Below, piece after piece: positions 23,755 to 36,303 of a stretch of 64,000 nt of DNA. The first letter of the stretch is position 1. Each line of letters opens with the position of its first letter. The notes beneath the pieces were generated by a model. It was not told the DNA's origin, ran no database searches, and worked only from the letters and a program-made list of their open reading frames with translations. Source of the DNA: Colletotrichum lupini (taxonomy: Eukaryota; Ascomycota; Sordariomycetes; Glomerellales; Glomerellaceae); the NCBI RefSeq assembly GCF_023278565.1, contig NC_064676.1, positions 1,426,001 to 1,490,000 on the forward strand. Reading direction: 5' to 3'. The position numbers and the translations under genes were made by a program.

Positions 23755-26640
23755 TGCTTGAACAAAGTCAAAGTGGGCCAACTCGATGGCTGCTCATTCA
23801 CCTTCCCAGCTGCTTTACATATTCTTTGATCTTGTTCGTGTCGCAATTTCTTGTCTTGAGCTCGTTGAGCGAATACTTCAACTCCCCCACGCTCCTCAGC
23901 TGAGAGAATGGACATTAGTCTCAGGGCGCATGAACGAAGCCAACGTAAACTGGATCTTTTGGTTCATTCCTGCAGCGTGCGGCAGTACTTTCCGTCCAGC
24001 TTTTACGGTACTCTCCACGGGTGGCTGTAACAATATATAGGGCACTCTCATGATGGACACGTAGAAGACTTTCAGGCCCAGCGATCTTACTAGCGCCTCG
24101 AGTGGCTTAATGAGAGCTGGGTCGGCGGAGCAGACAATGAAATCAACTTGGTACCATTTTCGAGCTTCAATGTGCCTAAGCGCTGGTCCAATACAACGAG
24201 AGTTCCATCTCGCAGAGTCCATGGAGGAAGAACTATACCATAACGGATACCTGCCAGACGATGATGAGGCATAGGAACTGACAACCTGAGTGAGTACTGG
24301 ATGATCTAGACGGTGTTAACGATATCTACTCTAGAGTCACCACGTAATGAGGTTTCTAAAGAAAGTCCATGCTCCTCGTCCGTTGGAAACGAACACGAAC
24401 AACGATCTCCACGGCCTTTTGGTACCTCTATCATTAGGCGTATCCATGTATACTTGTCCTCTGCCCTGTTGCTATCAAAGTCGAAGACCGCTTGTGATTT
24501 CTCGTCGGCGGATGAGAGTATAAGTACCAACTTACCTGTCAACATCCCAAGATTCCATCAATGACAAGTAACATTGGTCCATTCTCTATGCTTAACGATG
24601 TGACCAGCCTTTATGTCGCAAGTCATTCCACTCGGCGAGATCTAAAACCAGGAGTTCTAAAAGACATTACAATCATAAGCAAAGTCCATCAGCAAAGAAG
24701 TATGCTATGCAGAATACCCCCTGGGGAATGACCGCTATTTACAAATACTATCTGTTCTCAGACGCCTTCATTGTGAGTTGGAAGGTAGAGCGTGGCCGTG
24801 CTCGGCGAGGCGACAAGATGCAGACACCAAATGCCACACTCCAATCAGCAGCGACTACTATACGCACTGGTGATCTGATCCTATCCCATGGATATAGAAG
24901 CCAGGCCGCAAATACCGTACAGCTGACTGTATTATCAATGCCGAGTTCATAGATATAAAGAGGCTGTAGAGTACTACTGCATTCGGAGGGCAGACAATAA
25001 AACGTGGGGATTGAAAGCTCTCCAAGTCTCACGAACATGCACGCTCGGAAAAGCCGGAAGTAGCAGAGATATTGACAAGACTGCCGTGTTGCGCAGCCAG
25101 AGATCGTCTCGGACTTGATGTCATACTTGGCCGACTTCAGTATAGGCGGTCCAGGCATTTGTAGATTGAGCCTCTGAAGGATACAGCACGCAGAGGGGCC
25201 AGAAGACAAGGTTATCGGCATTTGGGCAAGCAAAGACGGAAAGGATCTTCAGGCACAAAACGCTGGGGTCACGGCGCAACGGCAACGTGGTAATCCCTCG
25301 CAAAGTCCACCTGTGTATGAAGTTCTGACGGCTCATCATAGGTACGGATAGGAGAAAGGGGGTTACACAATGTCGTGTAACGCCTTTCTGGCGATCGGGC
25401 CTTTTTTTGCGGAAATGGAAGTCACTCCGAATGCGATATGTACACACAGTCATAATGTCGATTAGAAGACTGAGGAATTGCCTCAAGATAAAAAAGGGCG
25501 GACATGGTGATGGGGTCGCCAGGCCTCCGATACGGGCGGGGGAAGCACCCGGTTCGGCTGGCAATAATGACCTCGGAAGGTCTGCACTAACCTCGTGAGG
25601 GAAGTGCGTAGAAGCTCCGGATATGCGGGGAAACAAAAAGGTAAAAAGGGCGGTTGCAACGGTGGGCGATTAACGAAGCGACGCGACGCGACATGGTGCA
25701 GGCATGGGATGCCGGCTGTGCTATATCGATACCACCGTGGGGACGTTAAGAGCCATGGATATTTTGATGATTTTTGGGTAAGAGACGGAGCAAGCTGCGT
25801 GGCCAGAGATTGCGAATGAGATTGACGAAGCATTGCGTACATGCTCGATTCCCCAAAGAAGAGCTTGGGAATTCAATAGTTCTCTCGACCCCGGGGCGAC
25901 GCATGAAGAAGCACGGACGATTAGAGATGAGTGTTGGAAACCCCCAATATTGGGTACGAGATGGAGGCTGAAAAAGGAGATGCTGGTCGGGTGTGGATGC
26001 GAGCATGGGTCATGCTAGGCGGGCAAGACAGAAGGCGGGATGAACGAAGTGCTTGTTTGCAGTGACGGGATGGCGGAATAAGCCAGCCGTACGGATATTG
26101 GTTGTTAGTCGTTGTTGACGACCTGACGGAGTAGTCGTGGCTGGCGGCGGTCTTGCGGATAGAGACGAAAGGGCCATCACTGAGATGACGGTGAAGCAGA
26201 TCCCACGGGGATTGACGGGCATCGATTGACGGGCATCGATTGACGGGATAATCTCCCCGGCCGGTCTTCTTATTGGGACTTGTCATGCTCGCGGCGCAAC
26301 AACTCCTATTAGTGCTTTGACATGTGCTCCGGAGCTCTACGGTGCGAAGGCCGGTGCTGGCTTGCAGGCAATAGATGTCCTAGGCAGATCTTTACAGGTG
26401 TCCAGTTCTTTGCATATGCTATGCTGTCTAGGACGCGTGATGAAAGTAATGTTGGCTGGTTGACACCGAGCAGACAATAGCCATATGCACTGGCCGAGGC
26501 AACTGGATATATTGGCAATGTGAAGCTTCGACTCGAATAGGACGCCAGGATAGTTTACCGGGCTTCGAGAACTCTACTTGGAGCAAGGGCGCGTGAGCGG
26601 GACATGGGGCCAACGGGGAGCTGCAAAGTCAACGAACACA
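23755..26640. other. Gene-poor region, with an unassigned coding-like patch
   Basis: No complete gene is supported. On the minus strand at 23896-24545 several short frames lie close together, one containing GIVLPPWTLRDGTLVVLD and one beginning near a CAG/GTAAGT donor. They need frame changes to connect and match no family I know, so this may be a decayed gene. The word ATTGACGGGCATCG is repeated two and a half times in tandem at 26211-26247. The remainder shows nothing. Confidence 0.4.
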
Positions 26641-26642
26641 AA

Positions 26643-26779
26643 GGGGGGGGGGGGGGGGGGGAAGAGGGGGAAAGGTAGGGGGGGGGGCCCCGGGGGGGGG
26701 GGGGGAGGGAAAAAGAGAAAAGGGGAGGAGGGGGGGGGGGGGGGAGGGGGGGGGGAGGGGGGGGGGGGGGGGGGGGGGG
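26643..26779. repeat. G-homopolymer-rich tract
   Basis: About 135 bp almost purely G on the plus strand, with runs of up to about 20 G broken by A-containing spacers. It could form stacked G-quadruplexes. Long G runs are also a common assembly or sequencing artefact, so exact lengths are unreliable. Frames across it encode only Gly or Pro runs and are not genes. Confidence 0.8.
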
Positions 26780-29700
26780 AGAACAGGTGATATGATAGGA
26801 GGGGGGCTCACCGGGAGTAGAGAGTAGAGCAAACAGGACAAGGTAGCACAGGAGAGACCAGGGCCGGGGATGGTATAGAGTGGGATAGATTGAGGAGGGT
26901 TTGGCCTGGAAGATGACGATGCAGAGCAGCAGAAGCTAGACTCAACTAGAGGGTCTCCGTAGTAAGACTCCGTGGTATGTATCCGTAGGGACGGAGACTG
27001 CGGCGGACTGAGTTGGGATTGCGGAAATCATCCAATGTTCTTTTGGATGAAGTTGACGACGTCCACGATATGACGATGATGTCGTCGGTCAACATTCTGC
27101 GGTCCAAGAGAGCAGAAGAGGGTTCGAAAGTGCAGGGCTGAAATTGAAGATGAGGTCAGTTCAAGGTAGCGCCTCAATGATCTGCTGCGAGTGTGGCTTT
27201 GGTGGAATTGCAACTTCATGCGAAGAGGTGCGGTACGAGGCGTTGAGAGCAACGATTTGCTGCATGGGGGGGTGGCCACGGTGGCTTGGCTGGGAGTGTT
27301 GAAATTGCATCGGATTTGCGAGAGTACGTGGAGGAGACGCGGCCAGACCAACCGGTGGGACATGCGGTCACGGTACCCCTTTACGTAACGCACATGTGAG
27401 ACGGAGCTACTGCAGGTGCATTAGTGGCTGGAGAAGGAGGTAGTGGGACTTTTGACAGAAGTACCTCGGAGCCTGGAGGAGCTGGCAAGGCAAGTCTCCT
27501 TTTGGTACCTGATCGAGTGCGACGGGGGAATTGTAGTAGTAAGGTAGCGGTGCCTGCATCGGAGTCCTTTTTTTTGCTTCTCTTAGAACGGGTATTATTG
27601 ATGATGAATATAGAAGGCAATTATATAGTCGTATTGCAAAGAGAGATTTCATCAAACATGTTGCCTTTTTCAACCTCGCTCGGTGTGACTGATGGACGAG
27701 TGTTGCACAAGTGTTGATTGTGCTATGCGACGGGACCTGCGAACTCGGTGCAGGCGGACCGAAGTGCAAAGTACCTTATTCGTGGGTATCCGTAAAGAAG
27801 GTACGGAGTATCCGCACCTGCCTTACCTTTTCATGGAGAAAGGTATGTAGGTACACACTACTGCGGCACGTGTGTGGTAAGGTAGAAAGACAGAGGATAG
27901 GTAGGTACGGAAACTCGTAGTTTATTCGTACCTGCCTGCCTTCCATTGTGAATGGCATCTGACTAAGACTGTCCCGTCGGCTGGGGATTGGACAGGCCGG
28001 GATGTTTGAAGGAGGGGAGGGGGGGCGGATGGTTCGATATTCACCTTGCAGTGAGCTTCCAGCCACAGAAAACGGGCCTGTCACTCGCTGGGCGACCTGG
28101 GTTCAAGGCTCGGGGGTGGCCAACACGGGGCCGACAGGAGTTGGGGAGACCCTCTTCCGAGTCACAGAATGAGTGGTTTCCTTCTGGATCGCGTCTAGGC
28201 AGGTTAGAGGTTATGAAAGACTCGACCGGTGACCTCTTACGCCTTTCTAACTTGTGTCAACCCGGAGGTCACAAGTGTCAAGTGGTTAAGCATCCAAGGG
28301 GGCAGACGGGAGTCGTCTTTTGACATGTTGTACCCCCTCATCTCATGATGTGGAAGAGGATAGGAAACAAAAGGATGGCTCCGTGCTCCGTACGCACCTC
28401 GGTATGCGTGGCATCAGGGCATGTCCCGGGCATCGGACCAAACAAGGCTGCAAGTGGCCCGGTTGAATCGATGGTGGAAGCAAGCTAGAGGCGTGTCGCG
28501 GGTAGAGGGACGATTCGGGAAGTTTTCCACGTCCACAGCCCAGTGGTTGCTGGATAGCAAGGTACCTAGCATAATATCCAACCTGGAGGTAATTAATAGT
28601 TGAGGTGAGCTTTGGATGAGTGTGGTGAGGTTCGGATACATCAAAAAGTACATGGGGTACATGAGGAGCGTCGAGAGTGAGACGGGGACGAACAGTGGCG
28701 GGGACGAACGGTGGCGGCTCGCTTTAGTGGAAAGGTCGGGACGAATTCCACTGGGCTAAAATCCCCTAGTGGTGCAGCAAACTGCAAAGAGCCCAAACGA
28801 GATGCTGTCAGTGTCAAAGTCGGCCATTTCCAGGTTGGCAGGCAATGGCAAGTTGGCTGAAGGTACCTAGGTAGATATCCTTGAGATGTCGATACTCGAC
28901 GTGACTTTGAGGTCAGTTACCTCAATCTAGGTACCTTACCAGGTAAGGTAAGGTCGGTAAGGCACTGCGTGGTTACGTACCATTCTCGTGAATCCGAGCC
29001 AATCACGAAAATCAACAGATGGAAGGAGCAGGCCGAGTTCTAAGATGGAAGTTGCAGTCGGTGCTTGTGCCTTCCATTACTGTGTACCTTAATACTCCGT
29101 ACCTTACTTACCTTACCTGAGGTACCTACCTTACCTTACTTGATGTGCTTACTTGCCCAACAGAGACCAAAGTTGGCAGGCGCCATGGACGTGGACAGCG
29201 GCCGTGCCATTTGATCAAATGAAACCGGTGTGAATTTCGCGCGTATTGGCGCCATCTTGTCTTTAGACTTTGCCTTCCGCGCGGCTGGTCCTTTCCTCTT
29301 TCTGCAAAGTTCACTTAGCACCATCGTTCCCTGCTGTGCTTGCCTATCGACTAAGTCGTGGCCTGCCTTACCTAAGACGAAGCAACGTGTGCAGGGACGG
29401 AAGAATCTCAAGAGGAGAAAAAAAAAGTCAATTAATTCAATTGATGATTGGCCACCGTACCTCGAGGTTACTGAGGAAGGTCGCACTACCCATAGGCAAC
29501 CCAAGGAAGGTACCTTAGCTGAGCAGTAAGGTAAGTAAGTTTTAGCTTCCTTCCCGCTGACCTTTCCACACCTTGAGCTTGGCCCATTCCACCGAAATCT
29601 TTTTTTTTTTTTTCCCTCTTCCTTCCATCCCAAATCCTGCCTCCCCATCCCGCGCCTTTCCCGCCCACTTGTCCCGTCACTCCGTTCGCTTCTTTTCTTA

Positions 29701-31482
29701 ATTCTCTTTGGGCCTTTGCCAACGTGCGGCGGCGGCGGCCACAATTGATCTCGAACGGCCCCCTGCAAACCCCGACACAATCGGTCAACCCTGACCCGCG
29801 TCTTTCTCTCCCAAACACTCTCCACCATCCTGGATACTGGACTGGGCAGCAAACGCTCCAAACACTCCAATCCTCCTACACTACGGAGTACCTTACGCAC
29901 TACTCCGTACAGTACATACAGGCCAGCAAACCGGGTGTCCCAGCCGCCAGGCCAAGACTTCTCGTCGGCCCGTCAACCTGCGCCTGCGCCTTTGCCTTCA
30001 CTTTCCGAATATCTGACCCACCCTCGAAAAGGAAGAAAGGGAAGGGAAAACAGAATAGGACCTTCACATCGCGCACTACCCACCACCCACCACAACGAGT
30101 ACCTAGCAGCGCGACCACAACCACCAACAAACCAGTGACCAAAATTCCTTACTCCGTACATACACTACGAAAGCCAGCACAATTCACCCCCTCGTTCAAA
30201 CTCACCCATGGGCATCCAATGCCTGTGCCTGTGCCTGTCGCCCGCGCTGTCTCCTCGTCTCGTTCCTTAACATCATCCGCCTCTTCTACCGCCTCCTTCT
30301 GATAGATCCACCCGCACCACCAATACGCCGTCTTCCCTGACCAATACCAGACACCATCTTATTCTCGACTGGCCTCGTCCCGACTCCGACCCCTCTTGCG
30401 GCTTGCGGCTTGCCTTCTCTGTAAGGTACGCGCAGGTACATTCGGAATCAAGACCACCTTACCCAGTCACCCAGTCACACCTCGCAGACTGCCATACCTA
30501 CGGATACTTCGTACAGACTACAACCGGGTGCTCAAGGCTCAAGCTCAGAGCAGACGACGACGGATATACTCCGTACCCCGACCACCCCCTGGCCCCTCCG
30601 TCCTGCGCGCACGCGTGGAAACAGCCTGTTAGTGTTGGGGCCGAGAAACGGGAAGACGAGTCCCCTTCATCCAAGCAAGCATCCAGCATCCAAGCAATCC
30701 CAGGTCCAGGTCCTGCTCCCAGCACCAAGTACCCGCGCACCCAAGCACCCGTCGCGCGAAAATTGTGCAGATCTGGCTGGGCCGCTGGCTTGCTCGATTC
30801 TCCCTCTTCGCGCGCCGCTCCCTACCTTGCCTTAGTGCAGGCCTTCCTTCTCGGCCGACATCACAACACCCACCCGAACAACGTCGTCTGCCACTTTGCG
30901 CGCAAGACAATCTGTGCTTTGCTCTGCACTGCACACTGAAGGTGGACGTTGGCTTTGCACACTGCACTGCACATTCGACACACAGCAGCACAGGGGGTCC
31001 AGAACTGCAGGAGAAACTCCTGGCCATCCACAATCGCCCTTCTCCTCTCTTTCTCTGCTCGTCCCGGTCCCGAAAAGACCTCCTTCCGTGCTGCTGCTTG
31101 ACGACACTGGTCCGAAAAGGCGCCCACCCCAAGTCGAATTCCTCCTTCGCACACACCCACAGGCACCCCTACGCGTACCCTTCCTTTCCTCCTCCTGCTG
31201 CCGCTCCTCCGCACCCCCTCCCGCCTCCTCCCAGTCAGTCCCGGGACCAGCAGCAAGTGGCAGCAGCAGTCGAGCCACAAGCAAGACTGGACACGAAAAA
31301 AAAAATCTCGCCTCGAGTCGCGACGCTGAGAACAGGGACCACGCACCAGGCACAGCTCCTGATCAACCTGCACCCAGGGTGTCGCGCATCCACGCTGCTG
31401 CTTCCTTCCATCCACGCCTCTTCCCCTGGTCGACCTCACAAGTCCAATCGTGGCTCCATAAAAATTTCTAATTAAAATCGAA
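26780..31482. other. Long regulatory/5' leader region of the Zn2Cys6 gene
   Basis: 4.7 kb without a supportable gene. From about 27.8 kb it is dotted with the words GTAAGGTA/TACCTTAC and TACGGAGTA/TACTCCGTA. From about 29.55 kb to the ATG it becomes strongly pyrimidine-rich on the plus strand (for example the T-run near 29600), as expected of a long fungal promoter and 5' untranslated leader. Several long minus-strand and plus-strand frames (29136-29900, 29724-30302, 30629-31439, 30765-31475) are low-complexity by-products of this bias. A short tandem CCTGTG repeat occurs at about 30221-30240. Confidence 0.5.
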
Positions 31483-34400
31483 ATGGCTCAAGAAGACACC
31501 ACAAGCATCAGCACAAGCAGCACAAGTGCCAGCACCTCCAGCGTGCCTGTACCTGTGCCTGCGCCTGTGCCTGTACCAGTTGTGCCTGATGTCAACGACG
31601 TCGCCGCTCCTAGTACGGATCCCTCGACAACCTCTACTAATTCTATCCTCCCCCCGACTACTTCGACCTCTCCTCTTCTTCCCGTCGCTTCTGCTCCTGC
31701 TCCTGCTCCTGCTCCTCTCTCCACGACACCGACCTTGACCTCCATCGAGACACCGACTCCCTCCACCGAGACCCCGTCCGTCGCGACTGCGAACGCGTCC
31801 GTACCTGGCACTGCTGCGGCACCTGCGATTGGTCCTTCGACCACGAGCGCGACTGCGACTGCGACTGCGACTGCGACTGAGTCTACTACGCCTGCGGTGG
31901 CAGCTCCTGCGCCTCTCCCTCCTCAGCAGAACGGTCAGCAGAACGGCGACGCGAGGGAGTCACACTCGCCCGGCATGGCGCATAATCAGCACCCTCATGG
32001 CTCCCAGAGAGGCTACCCGAGCCCCAATGCCTTCCCGTCACCTGGTCCTATGCCGCCGAACCAATATGCCTACCACCCTCAGCAGACGCAAGCTCAGGCG
32101 GACCCATATCGAGCCAGCCCTGGCGCGCCGATTCCTTCTCTGCCGAGCATGAAGAGCCTCGAACACCACTACCAACAAAGTGCGCCGCCGCCTCCTCAGA
32201 CGATGTCGATGCAGATGCAGATGGCGCCCAACCAAGGCATGCAATACTACCTCCCGCCGGGAGTACAGAGCAACCCATATATGACGCAGGATCTCAACCA
32301 CCTGAGGTATCAAATCCCCCACGGGCACGATCCTAGATTGATGCGCGGTCCCGGTGGGCCGAAGAAGGTATGTTTGAAGGGATATGCAAAGAGACGGAAG
32401 AAGGCTGCTCCGGCAGTAGCAGTGGCTCGTTTGGATAAAAGCTGACGGTTGGGGTTTACCTCTTTTTCTTACTAGGAGATCAAGCGCCGCACAAAGACAG
32501 GTTGCCTAACTTGTCGTAAACGCCGTATCAAGGTTAGTAATGGTTCTCGTGAAGTTCTGCTCTGTTTGTCCTTTTTTCCGTCTTTTTCATATCACCATAT
32601 CCCCGCTACGAATTGGGCGTTGTCGAGGTAAAGAGGCAGTTGGGGAAATTTTCTCGAGACTCCCCATCCGAGAAAGCGCGCGCATGAAAGGCAACATTTT
32701 GAAAAGCTCGGGAATGCAAAAGATGGCAAAGAACCAAACAAACTTTACGATAAGCGAACCGAGTCGTGGTTTCGCCAAAAAAAAACGGTCGCTTGATGTT
32801 CGCTTGGTCTGGAGCTACTGCGAAGCGAGGACGGGAGCCATGCCTTTGAACCACGTTCCGGGATCGTGCCCGCGCCCACGCCCGCAGGGAGGAGCAATCT
32901 TCCGTTCCTGCAGAACCGACCGCCGCGCCCGCCTGCCCGGCAAGAAAAGCCCCTCCCCTCCTTCCTTCCCTTCCAGTTAAGCCTCCAAGCCTCCCAGCCT
33001 CCCAGCCTTGGTTGAGGCCTCAGGACAAGCGTCAAGCCACCACACCATAGAGAGAACCTGGACGGACACGCCTCCAAAAACTCCAAGCACCAGCCACCCT
33101 CACCCATCTGTCGCGACTGCCGCTACCTGAGCTGGGCCTAGCCTCGTCCCATCTGCGACATTCATCGACTCCAACTTCAATTCATTCACCTTACCTCATC
33201 ATCACCCCCAATACACACACATCTCACACACAGCCCTACCATCGTCGCCCGCAAACGGCATCTGCATATTCACCCGTTGCATTTCCCCACTCTCATATTC
33301 CCAGTTGTCTTACACATACATACCCGTTGTCGTTCTCATTCCTCGCTCACGAGGCCACTCTTGGTTGAGCTCTTTTCTCAGTAAAAGCCGCCATTCTAAC
33401 CATCTCTTATAGTGTGACGAGGCTCACCCCTCCTGCAACAACTGTAAAAAGTCGAAGCGAGAGTGTTTGGGATACGACCCCATCTTCAAGCAGCAGCCAG
33501 GTCCTTCCGTAATCCAGCCCGCTCCGAACGCCCAGCGGGTGCCGACGCCGACCATCCCGTCCGTGCCATCATCCGTCCCACCTCCGGTCCCGACTGTACC
33601 TTCAACGCCTGCCGCGCCTCAGGTCCCCGTGCCGGTAGCTCCATCAAACCCCTACGGAAACCAGCCCGCCGTCTTGCCCAGCTCGTATAATCCTCCCGTT
33701 CCATCTTCGCACGCCCCTCTCGATCCAGCCTTGAATTCTGCTGCGTCCGGCATCAAACCCGAGCCCACCGCCTACGACTTTGCGGCCCCGATAGATCCAG
33801 CTCTGCAAAACCTACCCGCCCCGGCAACGTTACATTCTACTCAGACTCAGTCGTTCTCGGGCGAGCAAAGGGCAGGCTTCGACAACCATCTCAGAGGTGC
33901 GACCCTCCCGCTATCATTGTACATGCCTTGTTCTCTTTCAGCCGTTGTTGCTTCGTTCTCAAACCCTCGTACTAACACGACCTACACAGCCACCAGAATG
34001 AAGGTCGATGACCTGATCGGCCTCCTGGGCCCCGCTGCTCCCACCCAGGAGATTGCCCTCACTCCCGAGCTACTCACCGAGATCATCAACGTCTATCGCG
34101 AGGTCTATGCTGTCGGTCTCCAGTCCTTCTTCGAGGCAAACTACTTCCAGAAGCAGGATGCCCAGGGAAAGTTTGCCTTTGAGCACAGCCAGCAACTCTT
34201 GCGCCAATTTGCCTCGTTCCTCAAGATTGTTCAGTCTGTCCCGGCCAATGACCACACCCAGATGACCCATTCTGGAGTTCTCGAGACTCGGTTGATCTGG
34301 GCCCTGGCCATCTTGCCATGCAATAGCGCTCCCCCTTCGTCCAACGCCGATGCCAAGGTTCTGCCACCTCCGGATGACCTGACAGAAGCAGCCAACCGAG

Positions 34401-34870
34401 TCAAGGTCATGGAGACCCTCCTCTGCGGCGACTTCTTGTCCTCAAATCCTCTCACACCTCCTGTTCCTGACACCCAGCCTCATCGCGAGCAGGAGTTTGA
34501 GTTCTGGTATAACCTTGCACAGTATCTGTGTTGTTACGACCCAGCAAAGCGTGATGAGGTTCTCGGCAAACTCAGAATGCAGCTCGGTGGAAGAGAGAAC
34601 CGAGATCTCATCTACTCCATCGCCATCTCACGAGAGCTCTCTCCTCGCGTGGAAGTCGGTTTTGAGCGGAATGTGCCCCAGCATATGGATGAGTCCGACC
34701 CTAAGAACCGACTCTTCGTAGCGAACAAGTTCATTCAGGATGAGGCACAAGTGACCGGCGGAACAACAAACGTGGTCCGGCGATTCGGCGAGATTGCCAT
34801 CAGAGCGTACATCAGTCCCGGGGTCAATATTGCGGCACACCCCCACCAGGCTGCTCCAGCACAGCCTTGA
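31483..34870 (+). CDS. Zn(II)2Cys6 transcription factor
   Basis: Four exons, 31483-32367, 32476-32532, 33413-33896 and 33990-34870, give 768 residues. The first 290 residues are low-complexity (Pro/Val/Ala repeats, Thr/Ser/Ala, Gln/Pro/Met), probably an activation or interaction region. The zinc cluster runs from residue 296 (EIKRRTKTGCLTCRKRRIK) to Cys332, with six cysteines at 305, 308, 315, 322, 325 and 332 in the canonical binuclear spacing and a following GYDP. A Pro-rich linker and a conserved helical C-terminal region (about 480-760) follow. No standard fungal-TF middle homology domain was recognised. Introns are 108, 880 and 93 nt. The 880-nt intron cuts between the second and third cluster cysteines. 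The 93-nt intron (GTGCGA donor, ACTAAC branch) is a multiple of three without a stop, so its retention would add 31 residues. It is a nuclear DNA-binding regulator; targets are unknown. Confidence 0.88.
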
Positions 34871-36258
34871 TCATATTGATCCAACCAGATTTTTCGTTTT
34901 TTTCCTATCAGCATTCACACTCTGCAGCATTTTCCAGGCTCAAAGGGGGCGGGGGAGAACCAAAAATCGTGTATTTTCAAAGGCGTTCACAGGGATGGGA
35001 GGGAAGCATGGCTTTCTTCCCTTTTGTGCTTTTCAATTTCCTTTTTGCATCAAAGCATACGGGCGGCAATACGCTGCTGCTCGTCCTATAGTTTCACGGC
35101 CGACGGCATCATCTTGTACAAGTAGTTCCCCCCTAAAAACTAGTGATTATTCAGGCATGGCGGCGGTGTGGCGGGAAGAAAAAGAAAAAGTGGTTTTTGA
35201 GTGCAGCAGTGATTTGGGGGATGGGAGGCTTGGTAGAGGTCTCCCGTAGAGCTTTCCTGGGAGGAAGCTACCAACCCTTTCTGGACCTAGAGGCTGCTGA
35301 TACTCTGTACGATATTAGACAGCATGGCCTTGGTCCTGGATTTGGGAGGTCAGTAGAAATCAAGAAATTCTGAACTAGCATCGTTGTGTCTGGTGAGATG
35401 CCATAAGGTTTCTGGTTATGCCACTTGAGGTTGATAATCGAAGGTAAAGTTGGATGACAAGTATCGCGAGGCTGCAATCGACGATGATGACGTTGACTGA
35501 GATGTCGACCACCCGGCCAGACGCAGGACCAACATATTGATATTGAGGACCCTTTGCAGCGATGAGATGCGGGGATCATGCAAGTCACCACGATTGAAGA
35601 GCCTGGCCGGCGATTAGCGAGGTTCGATGCAGATTCGGAAATGCATGCTACTCTTTCGCCAAACCTCTTTTTGCCAAGATGCCTTTTCTTGGGGTCCATG
35701 CGATGTCGGCCATGTTTTTTATTATTCGAATTTGGTTGTGGTGTTGAAACTCGAGATGCGAAATTTTCCGGTCCTTTTACCTAAGGAAAACCTTGCGTTT
35801 GTCGTATTTACGACCAGCTTCGGATCTCGAGGTGGAACTGTTAGGGTTACCGAATTTGGCAATTTTTACAATCAAAAGAGCTCATGGCGACTCGGCGCTT
35901 CCGGGATATTTTCGAAGGACCAGAGTTGCTCTTCGTTTTCAATTATTCTCATCATTATCATCCAACTACCGGTACGCTTCACGAATTCTACTCGACGTTT
36001 CACTCCCAACTGTAGGTCTTACAATCACTCGCCTCACCGTTGAGTCAGGTAGTGGATATTCGAAAGCCCGACAGACAGTCATCTAACATACCATCGTAGT
36101 GAGAGTTCTGCCAACGGAACAAAACCGGTTCCCGTTGACAAGAAAAGAAAAGGCGTTCTTGCCAGTACCATCGCGTGGGCTCGCGGAATTCCGCTAAACT
36201 GCAGAACTGCTGAAAACAGCACAAACGGGCTGTTAGTAAGCGCCAAGTGCAAACTACA
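34871..36258. other. Intergenic DNA before the glutaminase gene
   Basis: Holds the 3' flank of the transcription factor gene and the promoter of the glutaminase. Short plus-strand frames here have no recognisable motif. Confidence 0.5.
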
Positions 36259-36264
36259 TATATA
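36259..36264 (+). promoter_or_regulatory. TATA-like box of the glutaminase gene
   Basis: TATATA 40 bp upstream of the ATG at 36304, in the context ACATATATACGC. The short distance implies a very short leader or that it lies in the leader itself. Assigned by position only. Confidence 0.35.
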
Positions 36265-36303
36265 CGCTTTCCCACTTGTCTCGAATCTGAGAGGAAACTC
36301 ACG

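Noticed and set aside
23896..24545. Minus-strand patch that looks coding in pieces
   Set aside because: Frames do not connect through convincing splice sites and no family is recognised. Kept only as a possible relic in the region note.
26578..26841. Glycine-rich and proline-rich frames across the G tract
   Set aside because: Homopolymer translation only.
29136..31475. Several frames of 170-254 codons upstream of the Zn2Cys6 gene
   Set aside because: Low-complexity products of pyrimidine-rich leader DNA, overlapping on both strands with no conserved motif.
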